Positions 7,436 through 15,988 of a DNA stretch of 64,000 nt are shown one piece after another. The DNA is taken from contig NZ_JBFBCI010000002.1 of NCBI RefSeq assembly GCF_040683095.1, forward strand, positions 124,001-188,000, given 5' to 3'. The position numbers and the translations under genes are program-made. The notes beneath the pieces were generated by a model. The model saw only the letters and a list, made by a program, of their open reading frames with translations, was not told the origin of the DNA and did no database searches. The number at the start of each line of letters is the position of its first letter. The first letter of the stretch is position 1. Origin of the DNA: Sphaerisporangium sp040683095 (GTDB lineage Bacteria; Actinomycetota; Actinomycetes; Streptosporangiales; Streptosporangiaceae).

Positions 7436-10400
7436 TCAGGCGTCGGGCTCCTCCAGGGACCTCCTCGCGCGCTCGATCACCTCGTCCCCGGTGAGCGCGC
7501 TCTTCGGATGGTGGCTCAGGCACAGGGAGGTGCGGACCTTGCGGAACCCGCCGCCCTCCAGGGCCGCGTAGAACTCGCCGGTGCCGAGATGCCCCACGTC
7601 CGCGACGGCGCCGCCCTTGGCCCGGGCCAGTTCCGTCGCCGCCGTGATCTGCACGGGCGCGTTCAGCAGACCGAAGAACTGCGTGGCGGCGTTCCCCGGG
7701 ATCCGGTTGTGCAGGCCCTTCGGCGCCTGCGTCGCGAACACCAGGCCCAGCCCGTACTTGCGCGCCTGCGACGCCAGCGCCAGCGTGCTGTGCGTGCAGG
7801 CCGTCATCGCCCCGGACGGCGCGAACGTCTGCGCCTCGTCCATGACGAACAGGCCGCCCAGGGGACGGTTCCCGGCCGGGTTGCGCTTGATCCACGAGAA
7901 CAGCGCCATCTGGAGCTGGTTGACGAACCCCTGCCGCTGGCCGTCCGAGGGCAGCCCCGCCAGGTTGACGACCGAGACGCGCGCCCGCTTGCCCTTCGCC
8001 GGGGTCAGCAGCACCCCCGGATCCACCGGAGTCCCGGTGCCGCCGAACAGAGGGTCGATGACCATCGCGGCCGTGAGGTTCTCGGCGATGTCCGCCGCCA
8101 GCTTCTCGGCGTTCTTCAGCTCGCTGACGCCCTCCGGCAGCGCCGCCATGACCTCGATCAGGCCCTTCAGGCTCGTCGGCCCCCGGCGCGCGTAGTACAC
8201 GAGGGCCTCCCGGAGCACGGCCAGGCCCTGGTGCGCCTTCGCGGCGCCGCCGACCAGCTTGGCGCGCGGGGCCAGGGACTCGACGGCGCTGTCCACGGCC
8301 TCGCCGAACTCGTCCGGGTCGTCCACGACGCCGCTGAAGTCGGGCAGCGGCTTGAAGGTCAGCGGGCGTCCGGCGTCGCGGCGCGGTGTCCAGACCACGA
8401 CGTCGGTGTTCTCCAGATACTCCTTGGCCTTGGCCGCGTCCCCGGGGGCCCACTGCGGCGGGTCCTCGGGCCACGCGTCGCCCAGGCGGGCCAGGTCGTT
8501 GTTGGGGTCGAGGACGATCGACGAGACCCCGTTCAGCGCGCACTCCTCGATCAGCCGCCGGATCAGCACGGTCTTCCCGGACCCGGACCCGGCGAAGATC
8601 ACGGTGTGCTTGCGCAGCGCCTCCAACTCGATCTCGACCGGCGCGCCCTCGACGAACGTGGTCCCCAACGTCACCACGGAACCGACCGCAGAACCGGTCA
8701 CAGGATCGGCGACAGAATCGGCCACGGAGCCAGCCACGGAGCCGACCGCAGAACCGGCCACGGCTGCCGAGTGCAGCGGGCCCACGCCTTCCAGGGCCGT
8801 GGCGCCCCCGGGGCCGAGCCCTCCCTTAGGTGGGCGAACCGCACCCTTTCCACCCTGGCCGCCCTCCCCGTCCCTACCGTCCGCCTCGCCCGAGTCCCCG
8901 GTCGCGGCGTCGTCCCGCCGTGCGTCCGGAACGCTCCAGACCTCGGCGAGCGCCTCGGTGAACAGCTTGACGTCGTCGGCGGGCTTGCGAGCCAACAGCC
9001 AGGCGGGCAGATCCGGCGCGTTCTCGGCGAACATGTCCCGCAGCGCGGCGAGGGTCTTCAGATCCTCCTCGTCCACCGGAAGCGTCCGCCCCCCGGCCCG
9101 CTCGAACTCCGCGACCGCCTCCTGAGTACGTTGCCCGCCCGACCAGTCGCCGTTCCGCAAGATGAACAGCCGCCTCGCCTGGGACCCGCTCATCAACCCC
9201 GCTGCCACGGACGCCGTCCGCAGACGGTTGAGCGAGGCGAGGGCGTTCCGCGATGAAATCGCACGAAACGCCCAGTGCGCCTCTTCCTCGGACTCCTCGT
9301 TCAGGGTACGCCGAAGCCGCGCGTGCAGAGGCGGCTTCGCACTCGGCGGCGCATCTTTACTGAACTCCCGCCCCGCGTCCCCTTGCCCGGCGATCCAGGC
9401 GGCCAGCCCGGCGGACAGCAACGCGGGCATGACCGCGTCCTCGGACTCGAACTCAAGAGCCGATGCCACGGCAGCGGCGCCCTTCAGTTCAGCGAACCTC
9501 ACGTCCATCGCGGTCAGGTCGGGTGTGTCGATCACGCGAGTGGGCGTGTCGGTCGGGCCGATCGGCTCCGTCAGATACTCCAACTCACGGACTTCGTCGG
9601 CGACCAAGCACGCCCGGACATGCCCGTCGATCTTTATCAGAAGCTGGCGGACGGTAAAGTCGGGCGCGTCATCGAAGGCGGAGGGTTTGACCGGCCACGT
9701 GGGATAGGGGGGCCGGAAACCAACGGACTTGAAACGGCTTGCGAGCCGCTTCTCGACCAGTTCTCGCCCGATCTTGGCGTTGGGAATGGAGTGCAACTGC
9801 GAGACCTCGCGGAACCGATCTCGCACGCTGTCCACGGCCAACGTCTTGATGAGCGTCCACGACGTAGGCAGACAGGACAGAACCGTGAGCGCACGACTTG
9901 TGTACTCGCGGAGCGACATCAGCCCACCCGCGATGTGTTCGATCGCGAGAGCCTCTCGCCAGTCGTATTCCGATCCCATCTTCGCGGCCATCGAGGTCTT
10001 CGTGATGAGGCCGTCGACCTGATCGACGGCGATCACCGATGGACCGGTCATCGCCAGCAGGCGGAACACATCCTTGACGATTTCCTGCGGGGACTTCTTG
10101 CCTCTTCCTATCCCCCAGGCGGCGCGCTCTCCCAGCTCTTCCTCGGGCTGAGACGACAAGTAGGAGGTGCCGATGTCCTGTGCGTGGAAATTGTTCGAGG
10201 CGAGCAGCACGAGAGCGCGTAGGGTGTCCTGGGTCTCACGACCTATCCGGTCGTCGTAGCGGCGCAGCGCGTCGACGAATCCGTCCAGCGCCCCCTTGGT
10301 CAACGCCGCGTGCCCGAACAACTGGAGACGCTCCAGGCGAGACACACCGACGAGCGATGAGAGCTTGCGCATGGCTGCCCTGAGTTGGGTGTCAGCGTCT

Positions 10401-10744
10401 GCGTCACGTGCCAGGCTGTCCAGCATCGACACCAGGACGCTGCCCCAGAAGTCCCTGGCATCCAGAAGGCGGACCAAGAAGAAGTAGCCGCCTTCTTCCT
10501 GGATCTTCTGCCGCACCCATCCGACCAGGTGAGTCTTGCCCGACCCGCGCTGCCCTTGAACGACCACCCCTATCGGACTGGCTGTGACGCTACCGCCGGC
10601 TTCTGCCATCCCGTCGAGGATCGCCTGAGCCGTAGCACGGTGCAGACCGTCCACATGGAATTCGGATGGGCGCCACACATCGTCGTCGCCCTCGACGTAG
10701 TTGAACCGCATGGCTTGCAGGGCAAACCGCTCATTGACGTCCAT
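7436..10744 (-). CDS. Dual ATPase: N-terminal AAA/STAND-like NTPase fused to C-terminal HerA-like ATPase
   Basis: About 1,102 aa. ATG 10744 overlaps the upstream stop as TGATG; a GTG one codon earlier is possible. Residues below are counted from that GTG. Module 1 (~1-600) has Walker A GQRGSGKT (65-72) and Walker B SVIAVDQVD (~237-245), like ORC/STAND P-loop NTPases. A hydrophilic Gly/Asp linker (612-660) and a Ser/Val/Ala/Gly repeat (664-692) lead to module 2 (~695-1103), with Walker A GSGSGKT (720-726) and Walker B LFVMDEAQTF (966-975), then a TQAPKG motif, as in HerA/FtsK-type hexameric DNA pumps. It is last in a three-gene overlapping operon behind a winged-helix-like protein and a PD-(D/E)XK nuclease. 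HerA-nuclease pairs are typical of phage defence and DNA end processing. No exact known system matches this architecture to my knowledge. Confidence 0.8.
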   Translation of the reverse strand: MDVNERFALQAMRFNYVEGDDDVWRPSEFHVDGLHRATAQAILDGMAEAGGSVTASPIGVVVQGQRGSGKTHLVGWVRQKIQEEGGYFFLVRLLDARDFWGSVLVSMLDSLARDADADTQLRAAMRKLSSLVGVSRLERLQLFGHAALTKGALDGFVDALRRYDDRIGRETQDTLRALVLLASNNFHAQDIGTSYLSSQPEEELGERAAWGIGRGKKSPQEIVKDVFRLLAMTGPSVIAVDQVDGLITKTSMAAKMGSEYDWREALAIEHIAGGLMSLREYTSRALTVLSCLPTSWTLIKTLAVDSVRDRFREVSQLHSIPNAKIGRELVEKRLASRFKSVGFRPPYPTWPVKPSAFDDAPDFTVRQLLIKIDGHVRACLVADEVRELEYLTEPIGPTDTPTRVIDTPDLTAMDVRFAELKGAAAVASALEFESEDAVMPALLSAGLAAWIAGQGDAGREFSKDAPPSAKPPLHARLRRTLNEESEEEAHWAFRAISSRNALASLNRLRTASVAAGLMSGSQARRLFILRNGDWSGGQRTQEAVAEFERAGGRTLPVDEEDLKTLAALRDMFAENAPDLPAWLLARKPADDVKLFTEALAEVWSVPDARRDDAATGDSGEADGRDGEGGQGGKGAVRPPKGGLGPGGATALEGVGPLHSAAVAGSAVGSVAGSVADSVADPVTGSAVGSVVTLGTTFVEGAPVEIELEALRKHTVIFAGSGSGKTVLIRRLIEECALNGVSSIVLDPNNDLARLGDAWPEDPPQWAPGDAAKAKEYLENTDVVVWTPRRDAGRPLTFKPLPDFSGVVDDPDEFGEAVDSAVESLAPRAKLVGGAAKAHQGLAVLREALVYYARRGPTSLKGLIEVMAALPEGVSELKNAEKLAADIAENLTAAMVIDPLFGGTGTPVDPGVLLTPAKGKRARVSVVNLAGLPSDGQRQGFVNQLQMALFSWIKRNPAGNRPLGGLFVMDEAQTFAPSGAMTACTHSTLALASQARKYGLGLVFATQAPKGLHNRIPGNAATQFFGLLNAPVQITAATELARAKGGAVADVGHLGTGEFYAALEGGGFRKVRTSLCLSHHPKSALTGDEVIERARRSLEEPDA
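8675..8765 (-). repeat. Imperfect ~12-nt coding repeat in the inter-ATPase linker
   Basis: On the plus strand, units such as GAACCGACCGCA, GAATCGGCCACG, GAGCCAGCCACG and GAGCCGACCGCA recur with a ~12-nt period. They encode a Gly-Ser-Val-Ala type linker (residues ~664-692) joining the two ATPase modules. It looks like a slippage-prone flexible tether and marks the domain junction. Confidence 0.7.
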
Positions 10745-11451
10745 CACGCTCCGATCGACAGAAGATGCTTGTCCTGGTCGCCGATGTTCACTGCCGCTTC
10801 ACGGTCCTCCTTGGAGAGGGACTTGTTGTTTGATTCCGGAACCAGGTTCACGTCGGAGGAGCGGTTCATCAGCCTCAGCACCTGGTCCAGCTGCGCCCGG
10901 GGGACGTCACCCAAGCGCGACCGAATCTCCGCCAGCCCGACCCATGCGCCAGGCTCTTTCGCTAGCACCTTGTACGCGGCTCGAATGAGTGCCTCTAGGT
11001 CTGATGACTCTGAAGCCTTGATCGTTGTGGCGGGCACCGGATGTGAGGACACCGACTCCGCGGCTATGGGAGTAGGCGCCTCATTCATCGAAACGGCCGA
11101 CGGACCGAAAATATCCAGGAGCTTGTAGCCATTTCGTTCCATGACACTGTGAAGCCCGCCGGCCAAGCCTTCCAAGATCACCTTGGGAGATGCCTTGAGC
11201 TGCAGACTTTGGAACCCGTGGGCGATCTCGTCGCGCATTCGAGCCCAACCTGCGTCGGTGAGCACATGGGCATAACCACGTCCTTGCTTCCAGCTGTCGA
11301 CCAGGCCCAACTTGTTCAGATGCTCACGCTCAGGATTGACCAGCGTCAGGCCGTAGAGCTTCTCCAGTTCGGAGTTGGAGACCTCTCTGGCCTCGCGCAT
11401 CAGCGCAACCATGCGAGCCAGCTCCGGCTGCGACAGTTTTTCGTCAGACAC
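10744..11451 (-). CDS. Hypothetical protein with two winged-helix-like segments
   Basis: The protein is 235 aa, with a GTG start at 11451, GGAGG about 10 nt upstream and an 8-nt overlap with the nuclease gene's 3' end. Residues ~1-75 (LSQPELARMVALMREA..VSNSELEKLYGL..L..LGLVDSWKQGRGYAHVLTDAGW) have the helix-strand pattern of a winged-helix DNA-binding domain. Residues ~145-215 (DLEALIRAAYKVLAKEPGAW..AEIRSRLGDVPRAQLDQVLRLM) look like a second one. A Pro/Ala-rich linker separates them. It is the middle gene of the operon and a good candidate DNA-recognition or adaptor subunit. Codon use here is visibly less GC-rich (~53 percent G+C in places) than in flanking genes, suggesting transfer. Function inferred only. 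Confidence 0.65.
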   Translation of the reverse strand: MSDEKLSQPELARMVALMREAREVSNSELEKLYGLTLVNPEREHLNKLGLVDSWKQGRGYAHVLTDAGWARMRDEIAHGFQSLQLKASPKVILEGLAGGLHSVMERNGYKLLDIFGPSAVSMNEAPTPIAAESVSSHPVPATTIKASESSDLEALIRAAYKVLAKEPGAWVGLAEIRSRLGDVPRAQLDQVLRLMNRSSDVNLVPESNNKSLSKEDREAAVNIGDQDKHLLSIGA

Positions 11452-12496
11452 GTTGTCTTCCCTCCAGGGTTTCGTTCCGGCGGCTGCGGAGGAATTGCTC
11501 CAACTGGCCGACGACGTTCTCCACGTCCGTCAGGACTTGGGCGTTCGTGAACCGTAGGACCGCGTAGCCGTCCAGTTGTAGCTGAACGTCGCGCTGGCGG
11601 TCGGCGGCGAAGTGGTCGGGTTTGAGGTGATCGTCGCCGTCGATTTCGACGGCGCAGCGTTCGGCGCGCCATAGGAGGTCGACCACGATGGGGTTGGTGA
11701 GCGGGTGGGATTGGTAGGTCTGGTTCCAGGCGCGGCCTTGGGCCCAGGGATGGGAGGAGAGCGCCTTTTCCAGTAACTTCTCCGCCTTGCTCGCCGGGTG
11801 CGGCTTTCCGATCACGGGCGGGTAGGCGATGGCACGTTCCACTGGACGTCCGGGCGGATGCGGGGACCGGCGCGGCGGTACCCGCACGTCGTGTCCGGGG
11901 AAGCGGAGCGTTACCGGTTCGACGTGGTCGGCGGATGTGGTCAGGGCACCCGCCAGCCATACGCCGAACCCGCCCCGCCCCGCCAGCCATTCGCATGCCG
12001 CGACGAGCACGTCCTCCTCGGACGCGGACAGCGCCTCGGGCACCCTCACCAGGATCGCCGCCCGGGAGCGGCCGAAACCGGAGGCGAGCACCCGGGCGAG
12101 CCCCGCCGCGCGGACTTCGGGGGCGAACCTGGACGTGTCAGGCGCTCCGCGTAGGGCCGATTCGGCGAGGTCCGCGAGGAACGGTCCGAAATGGCGACTG
12201 GTGGACGCGGCGCGCAGTGCGAGGGTGCGTACGGCGATGACCGACGCGCCGCCCGGCCCTTCGATTCCCTCGGCGCCCGGAAGCCACGCGGGGAACAACT
12301 CGACGGCGGCGGCTTCGAGTTCGCGCAGCGCTGCGGCCACCGCTTCCGCCCCGGATTCGGCGGCCGAGGGCGTGTAGGTGAGAACGGCCGGGGCGTTCTC
12401 GGGGAGCGGTTCGACGGTGAGCGTGCTCACCGCGGCGTCCGCCCGCAGTAGGCGTACGACGCGCCCCACCGGCAACTCCGCCCACGAATGTGCCAC
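11444..12496 (-). CDS. DUF559-type PD-(D/E)XK endonuclease with novel N-terminal domain
   Basis: The protein is 350 aa, with a GTG start at 12496 and AAGGAT upstream. The C-terminal ~115 residues match the DUF559/Vsr-like nuclease fold: a helix with SKAEKLLEKAL (E239 or E243), PIVVDLLW (D273), CAVEIDG (E284 and D286, the E-x-K/D strand) and DRQRDVQLQLDGYAVLRFT (R302, then the terminal strand). Residues 1-230 form a separate domain that I do not recognise. It is first in the operon nuclease / winged-helix / dual ATPase, so it is likely the effector or end-processing enzyme of that complex. A TATAAA-like -10 lies at 12537-12542 (minus strand), ~41 nt before the start. Confidence 0.75.
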   Translation of the reverse strand: MAHSWAELPVGRVVRLLRADAAVSTLTVEPLPENAPAVLTYTPSAAESGAEAVAAALRELEAAAVELFPAWLPGAEGIEGPGGASVIAVRTLALRAASTSRHFGPFLADLAESALRGAPDTSRFAPEVRAAGLARVLASGFGRSRAAILVRVPEALSASEEDVLVAACEWLAGRGGFGVWLAGALTTSADHVEPVTLRFPGHDVRVPPRRSPHPPGRPVERAIAYPPVIGKPHPASKAEKLLEKALSSHPWAQGRAWNQTYQSHPLTNPIVVDLLWRAERCAVEIDGDDHLKPDHFAADRQRDVQLQLDGYAVLRFTNAQVLTDVENVVGQLEQFLRSRRNETLEGRQRV

Positions 12497-12689
12497 GCCG
12501 TATCCTTCTGCGCATCGGTCACTTGAGATTGCGCACTTTATACGCGGGCGATACTGGCGCGCACTCCTTTGCCCGAGACCCGACTATTTGCCCTGTTTTA
12601 AGCGGCCGACATGGCTAATGCCACCCCGCGCGAACACGCCCGAGCCGATTGTCCGAAACCGGGATTCGGTCCCCGGAGAAACGAGCGGC

Positions 12690-12715
12690 CCGGGCTCGGC
12701 GCGAACCGAGCCCGG
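12690..12715. terminator. Perfect hairpin terminator behind the CBM2 relic
   Basis: A 10-bp perfect stem (CCGGGCTCGG with its complement) closes a CGCGAA loop. It is 20 nt past the stop codon of the truncated CBM2 coding fragment on the minus strand, where the terminator of the original gene would be. It also separates the nuclease operon from the SDR gene. Confidence 0.75.
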
Positions 12716-12734
12716 CCGTAACCGGCACGAACGG

Positions 12735-12812
12735 TCAGGCGACCGTGCAGGCGGAGCCGTTCAGCGTGTAGCCGGCCGGGGAGGCGTCGCCAGCGTTCCA
12801 GGTACCCCGGAA
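12735..12812 (-). pseudogene. 3' remnant of a gene ending in a CBM2 (cellulose/chitin-binding) module
   Basis: About 25 codons read FRGTWNAGD, then ASPAGYTLNGSACTVA, then stop. The pattern W-x3-(D/N)-x-(S/A)-P-x2-(Y/F)-T-L-N-G-x2-C-T is how CBM2 modules of secreted cellulases, chitinases and LPMOs end. Upstream the frame loses similarity at once, and no signal peptide or catalytic domain is present. The intact terminator follows. It is therefore a relic of a secreted polysaccharide-active protein, probably lost when this locus was rearranged next to the nuclease operon. A tiny independent gene is unlikely. Confidence 0.6.
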
Positions 12813-12913
12813 TAGTGGGGGCGCTCCCAAGCACGAGCGACCCCGGGTCGTGCTCCGCCCGCCCTCCCAGAGCCCTCGCGCCCTGTCGTCCCCACAGGAT
12901 CTCTGACCTGCGA

Positions 12914-14431
12914 TTACGAGCCCTTCGCCGCTGAAAATTTCACCTGCCGCTCCCGGTCGGCGTACCGCCGCGCCGCCCGCGCCACATTGTCCGGCATGCG
13001 GCCGAAGATCAGCCCATGGAAGGGGTACAAACCCCACCAGTAGAGATGTCCGGACAGGCCGCGCGGGTGGAAGATCGCCCGCTGGCCGTACACCGTCTCG
13101 CCGTCCTCGCGGCGGCAGGTGAGCTCCAGCCAGGCGAGGCCCGGCAGCAGCATCTCGGCGCGCAGCCGCAGCAGGCGGCCGGGCTCGATCTCCTCCACCC
13201 GCCAGAAGTCCAGGGCGTCGCCGACGCGCAGCCGCGCGGGGTCGCGCCGCCCCCGGCGCAGGCCGACGCCTCCGGCCACGCGGTCCAGCAGTCCGCGCAG
13301 ATACCAGGCGACGGGCAGGGAGTACCAGCCGTTCTCGCCTCCGATGCCCTCGATCACCCGCCACAGCGTCTCGGGCGGCGCGTCCACGGCCTCGGTGCGC
13401 TCGTCGACGTACAGGCTGCCGCCCGCCCAGTCGGGGTCGGTGGGCAGCGGGTCGCTCGGCGCGCCGGCGGTGGAGGCGGACGACCAGCGGGTGGCGACGT
13501 CGGCCTCCTTGATGCGCTGGAGCGCCAGCCGCACCGCCCCGGGGAAGTCGATCAGCCCCTCCGGCGGGTCGGGGACGTACCGGGCGATGTCGTGCTCGCG
13601 GCAGATCGCCTCGTCGCGCAGGGACTCCACCAGCGGCCGGGCGACGTTCACCGGGAGGGGGGTGACCAGGCCGATCCACAGGCTGGACAGCTTCGGCGTG
13701 AGCAGCGGCACCGGGATGATCAGCCGGGCGGGCAGCCCCGCGACGGCGGCGTACCCGCGCATCATGCCGGCGTAGGTCAGCACGCTGGGGCCGCCGATGT
13801 CGAACGAGCGGTTCACCCCCTCGGGGATGTCGACCGCCTTCACCAGGTAGCGCAGCACGTCCCTGATCGCGATGGGCTGGGTGCGGGTGCCGACCCAGCG
13901 GGGCGTGGTCATGACGGGCAGCCGCTCGGTGAGGTGGCGAAGCATCTCGAAGGAGACCGAACCCGAGCCGATGATCATCGACGCGCGGTACGCGACGGCG
14001 GGCACCGCGCGGTCGAGGAAGACGCGCTCGACCTCGGCCCGCGACCGCATGTGCGGCGACGGCCGCGAGCCCGGCGACCGGGGGTCGCGGGGGGTCAGGC
14101 CGCCCAGGTAGACGATGCGGCGGACCCCGGCGTCCTCGGCCGCCGCCGCGAAGGTCTCCGCCGCCCGGCGGTCGCGCTCGGCGAAGCCCTGGCCCGCGGC
14201 CATGCCGTGGATCAGGTAGTAGGCGACGTCCACGCCCTCCAGAGCGGCCCGCGTCGCGCGGGGGTCGGCGGCGTCGGCCTCGGCGACCTCCACCCGGCCG
14301 ATCCAGGCCTGGTCGCGCAGGCGGCCCGCCGAACGGGCCATGCAGCGGACGTCGTGGCCGGCCTTGAGCAGTTCGGGCACCAGCCTGCCGCCGATGTAGC
14401 CGGTCGCGCCGGTGACGAGACACCGGGTCAT
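12914..14431 (-). CDS. NAD(P)-binding SDR/NmrA-like protein with C-terminal DUF2867 domain
   Basis: The protein is 505 aa. The N-terminus TRCLVTGATGYIGGRLVPEL is an extended-SDR Rossmann motif (G8-A-T-G-Y-I-G-G15). NADPH-type basic residues follow (CMARSAGRL) and YYLIHGM resembles the atypical-SDR family. The last ~150 residues match the DUF2867 (START-like) domain often fused to this SDR in actinobacteria. It is a cytoplasmic oxidoreductase of unknown substrate. Divergent from the F420-type enzyme gene at 14580 across a 148-bp promoter region. A GGGGG stretch upstream of the ATG is the only ribosome-binding-site candidate. Confidence 0.85.
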   Translation of the reverse strand: MTRCLVTGATGYIGGRLVPELLKAGHDVRCMARSAGRLRDQAWIGRVEVAEADAADPRATRAALEGVDVAYYLIHGMAAGQGFAERDRRAAETFAAAAEDAGVRRIVYLGGLTPRDPRSPGSRPSPHMRSRAEVERVFLDRAVPAVAYRASMIIGSGSVSFEMLRHLTERLPVMTTPRWVGTRTQPIAIRDVLRYLVKAVDIPEGVNRSFDIGGPSVLTYAGMMRGYAAVAGLPARLIIPVPLLTPKLSSLWIGLVTPLPVNVARPLVESLRDEAICREHDIARYVPDPPEGLIDFPGAVRLALQRIKEADVATRWSSASTAGAPSDPLPTDPDWAGGSLYVDERTEAVDAPPETLWRVIEGIGGENGWYSLPVAWYLRGLLDRVAGGVGLRRGRRDPARLRVGDALDFWRVEEIEPGRLLRLRAEMLLPGLAWLELTCRREDGETVYGQRAIFHPRGLSGHLYWWGLYPFHGLIFGRMPDNVARAARRYADRERQVKFSAAKGS

Positions 14432-14579
14432 CGCATCACCCCCGATGACCCATTCGTACCCATGGGCTTCTGCGGTTCCGCCCCCGGTGCGGGTTCACCC
14501 AGGGCATGATCCGACACTGGATGAGCCAAGATATCTGGGGTAGGCCATCCGCGTACACGTCGATCCGGAGGGTAGTCAG

Positions 14580-14987
14580 ATGCTTTACGGAAAAGAGCAT
14601 GTAGATAGATATCGCGCGACGGACGGCAAAGAGGGACACGACTGGAACGGCACGACCGTCCTTCTGCTGACGACCACCGGGCGGACCAGCGGCCGCAAGT
14701 ACACGACGCCGCTCATCTACCAGAAGCACGGGGACGACTACGTGATCGTCGCGTCCAAGGGCGGCGACCCCCAGTCCCCCGACTGGTACCGCAACCTGGA
14801 GGCCGATCCCAACGTCGAGGTGCAGGTCCTGGGCGACCGGTTTGCCGCCCGCGCCCGTACCGCCTCGCCGGAGGAGAAGCCCGAGCTGTGGCGGCTGATG
14901 AACGCCACCTGGCCGCAGTACGACGAATATCAGGCCAAGACCGACCGCGAGATCCCCGTCGTGGTCCTCGAACGCGCCGCGGGCTGA
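14580..14987 (+). CDS. F420-dependent nitroreductase/deazaflavin oxidoreductase (DDN-like)
   Basis: The protein is 135 aa, with GGAGGG 9 nt before the ATG. The core TTTGRTSGRKYTTPLIY, followed by YVIVASKGGDPQSPDWYRNL and VEVQVLGDRF, is diagnostic of the DDN/Rv3547 split-barrel family, which uses coenzyme F420H2 to reduce quinones and nitro compounds. The whole fold is present (usual length 130-150 aa). Transcribed alone, with a hairpin at 15015-15053 downstream. The family implies that the organism makes F420, consistent with an actinomycete. Confidence 0.9.
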   Translation: MLYGKEHVDRYRATDGKEGHDWNGTTVLLLTTTGRTSGRKYTTPLIYQKHGDDYVIVASKGGDPQSPDWYRNLEADPNVEVQVLGDRFAARARTASPEEKPELWRLMNATWPQYDEYQAKTDREIPVVVLERAAG

Positions 14988-15014
14988 GGCGCGCTCCGCG
15001 CCCGGAGGAAAGAG

Positions 15015-15053
15015 GGGCCACCGATCGTGTACGGGATACGCGACCGGTGGCCC
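15015..15053. terminator. Hairpin, probable terminator
   Basis: A 9-bp perfect stem (GGGCCACCG / CGGTGGCCC) with a 21-nt loop lies 28 nt after the DDN-like gene and ~100 nt before the rhomboid gene. Confidence 0.55.
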
Positions 15054-15153
15054 TTCCGGCGCGGTATTTGCGAAAATACCGTGACGGACCGGTCGGGTGT
15101 AGCCCGGCCCGTCCTGCCAGAGGTTCCGGCGCGTGCACGAGTCAGGAGACAGG

Positions 15154-15879
15154 ATGGGCACCGATTCCCGGACGGCCGAGATCATGATCGCCGAGGCCAG
15201 GAAGGCCTTCTGGGTCATGGTGGGGTTCCTGGCCCTGATCTGGGTGGTCCAGATCGCGAACTGGGCCTTGGGCTACTCCCTGAGCCAGTCGTTCGGCATC
15301 GCGGCCCGTGATCCCGCGCGGCTGCCGGACATCGTCACGGCACCGTTCCTGCACTGGAACTGGATGCACATCGAGGGCAACTCGGGCCCGCTGTTCGTCT
15401 TCGGCTTCCTCGCCGCCTACCGCGGCGTCGGCAAGTTCCTCGGGGTCACCGCGCTGATCGCGGCGGTGAGCGGCCTCGGCGTGTGGTTCGTGGCCGGCCC
15501 GGGCAGCGTCACGGCGGGCGCCAGCGGCGTGGTGTTCGGCTACTTCGGCTACGTCCTGGTGAAGGGCCTCTTCGACCGGCACACCATCGACATCGTCGTC
15601 GGCCTGGTGATGGCGCTCTGCTTCGCGTACCAGTTCACCGGGCTGCTGCCCTCCGACGAGTTCAGCTGGCAGGGGCACCTGTTCGGCTTCATCGGCGGCA
15701 TCGTCGGCGGCTGGGTGTTCCGCGACCGCCGCGCGCCGTCGCCCGCGACCGCGCCCGTCCCCGGCGCCGCCCGTCCGGTGAACGGCCCCGTCCCCAGGCC
15801 CCTGGACCGGCCCGCTCCCACGTCCACGGACCCCTCCCGCGCCGCCCTGCTCAAGGAACTCGACGACATGGGCCTGTGA
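15154..15879 (+). CDS. Rhomboid-family intramembrane serine protease
   Basis: The protein is 241 aa. ATG 15154 is chosen over 15133 because AGGAGAC lies immediately upstream. About six hydrophobic helices are seen. The catalytic dyad is visible as Ser124 in TAGASGVVFGY and His175 in SWQGHLFGFIGG, and HWNWMHIEGN (~67-76) corresponds to the conserved loop/TM2 His-x4-H/N region. It would cleave single-pass membrane proteins within the membrane. The C-terminal ~50 residues are a Pro/Arg-rich cytoplasmic tail. Stands alone. A GC hairpin (CGCCCCCG / CGGGGGCG, 15909-15937) follows the stop. Confidence 0.9.
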   Translation: MGTDSRTAEIMIAEARKAFWVMVGFLALIWVVQIANWALGYSLSQSFGIAARDPARLPDIVTAPFLHWNWMHIEGNSGPLFVFGFLAAYRGVGKFLGVTALIAAVSGLGVWFVAGPGSVTAGASGVVFGYFGYVLVKGLFDRHTIDIVVGLVMALCFAYQFTGLLPSDEFSWQGHLFGFIGGIVGGWVFRDRRAPSPATAPVPGAARPVNGPVPRPLDRPAPTSTDPSRAALLKELDDMGL

Positions 15880-15988
15880 GCGCCCCGCCGTCGCCGGCCG
15901 GTCTGCGCCGCCCCCGTGCCGCGCCTTGGCGGGGGCGTCCGCATGTGGCCGTCGCCCAGCGGCCGAGTAGTCGGTATCGTCCCTGTAT

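Noticed and set aside
12598..12834. A 78-residue frame around the CBM2 relic
   Set aside because: Its translation is Arg/Leu-rich without similarity, whereas another frame of the same DNA reads as a CBM2 C-terminus.
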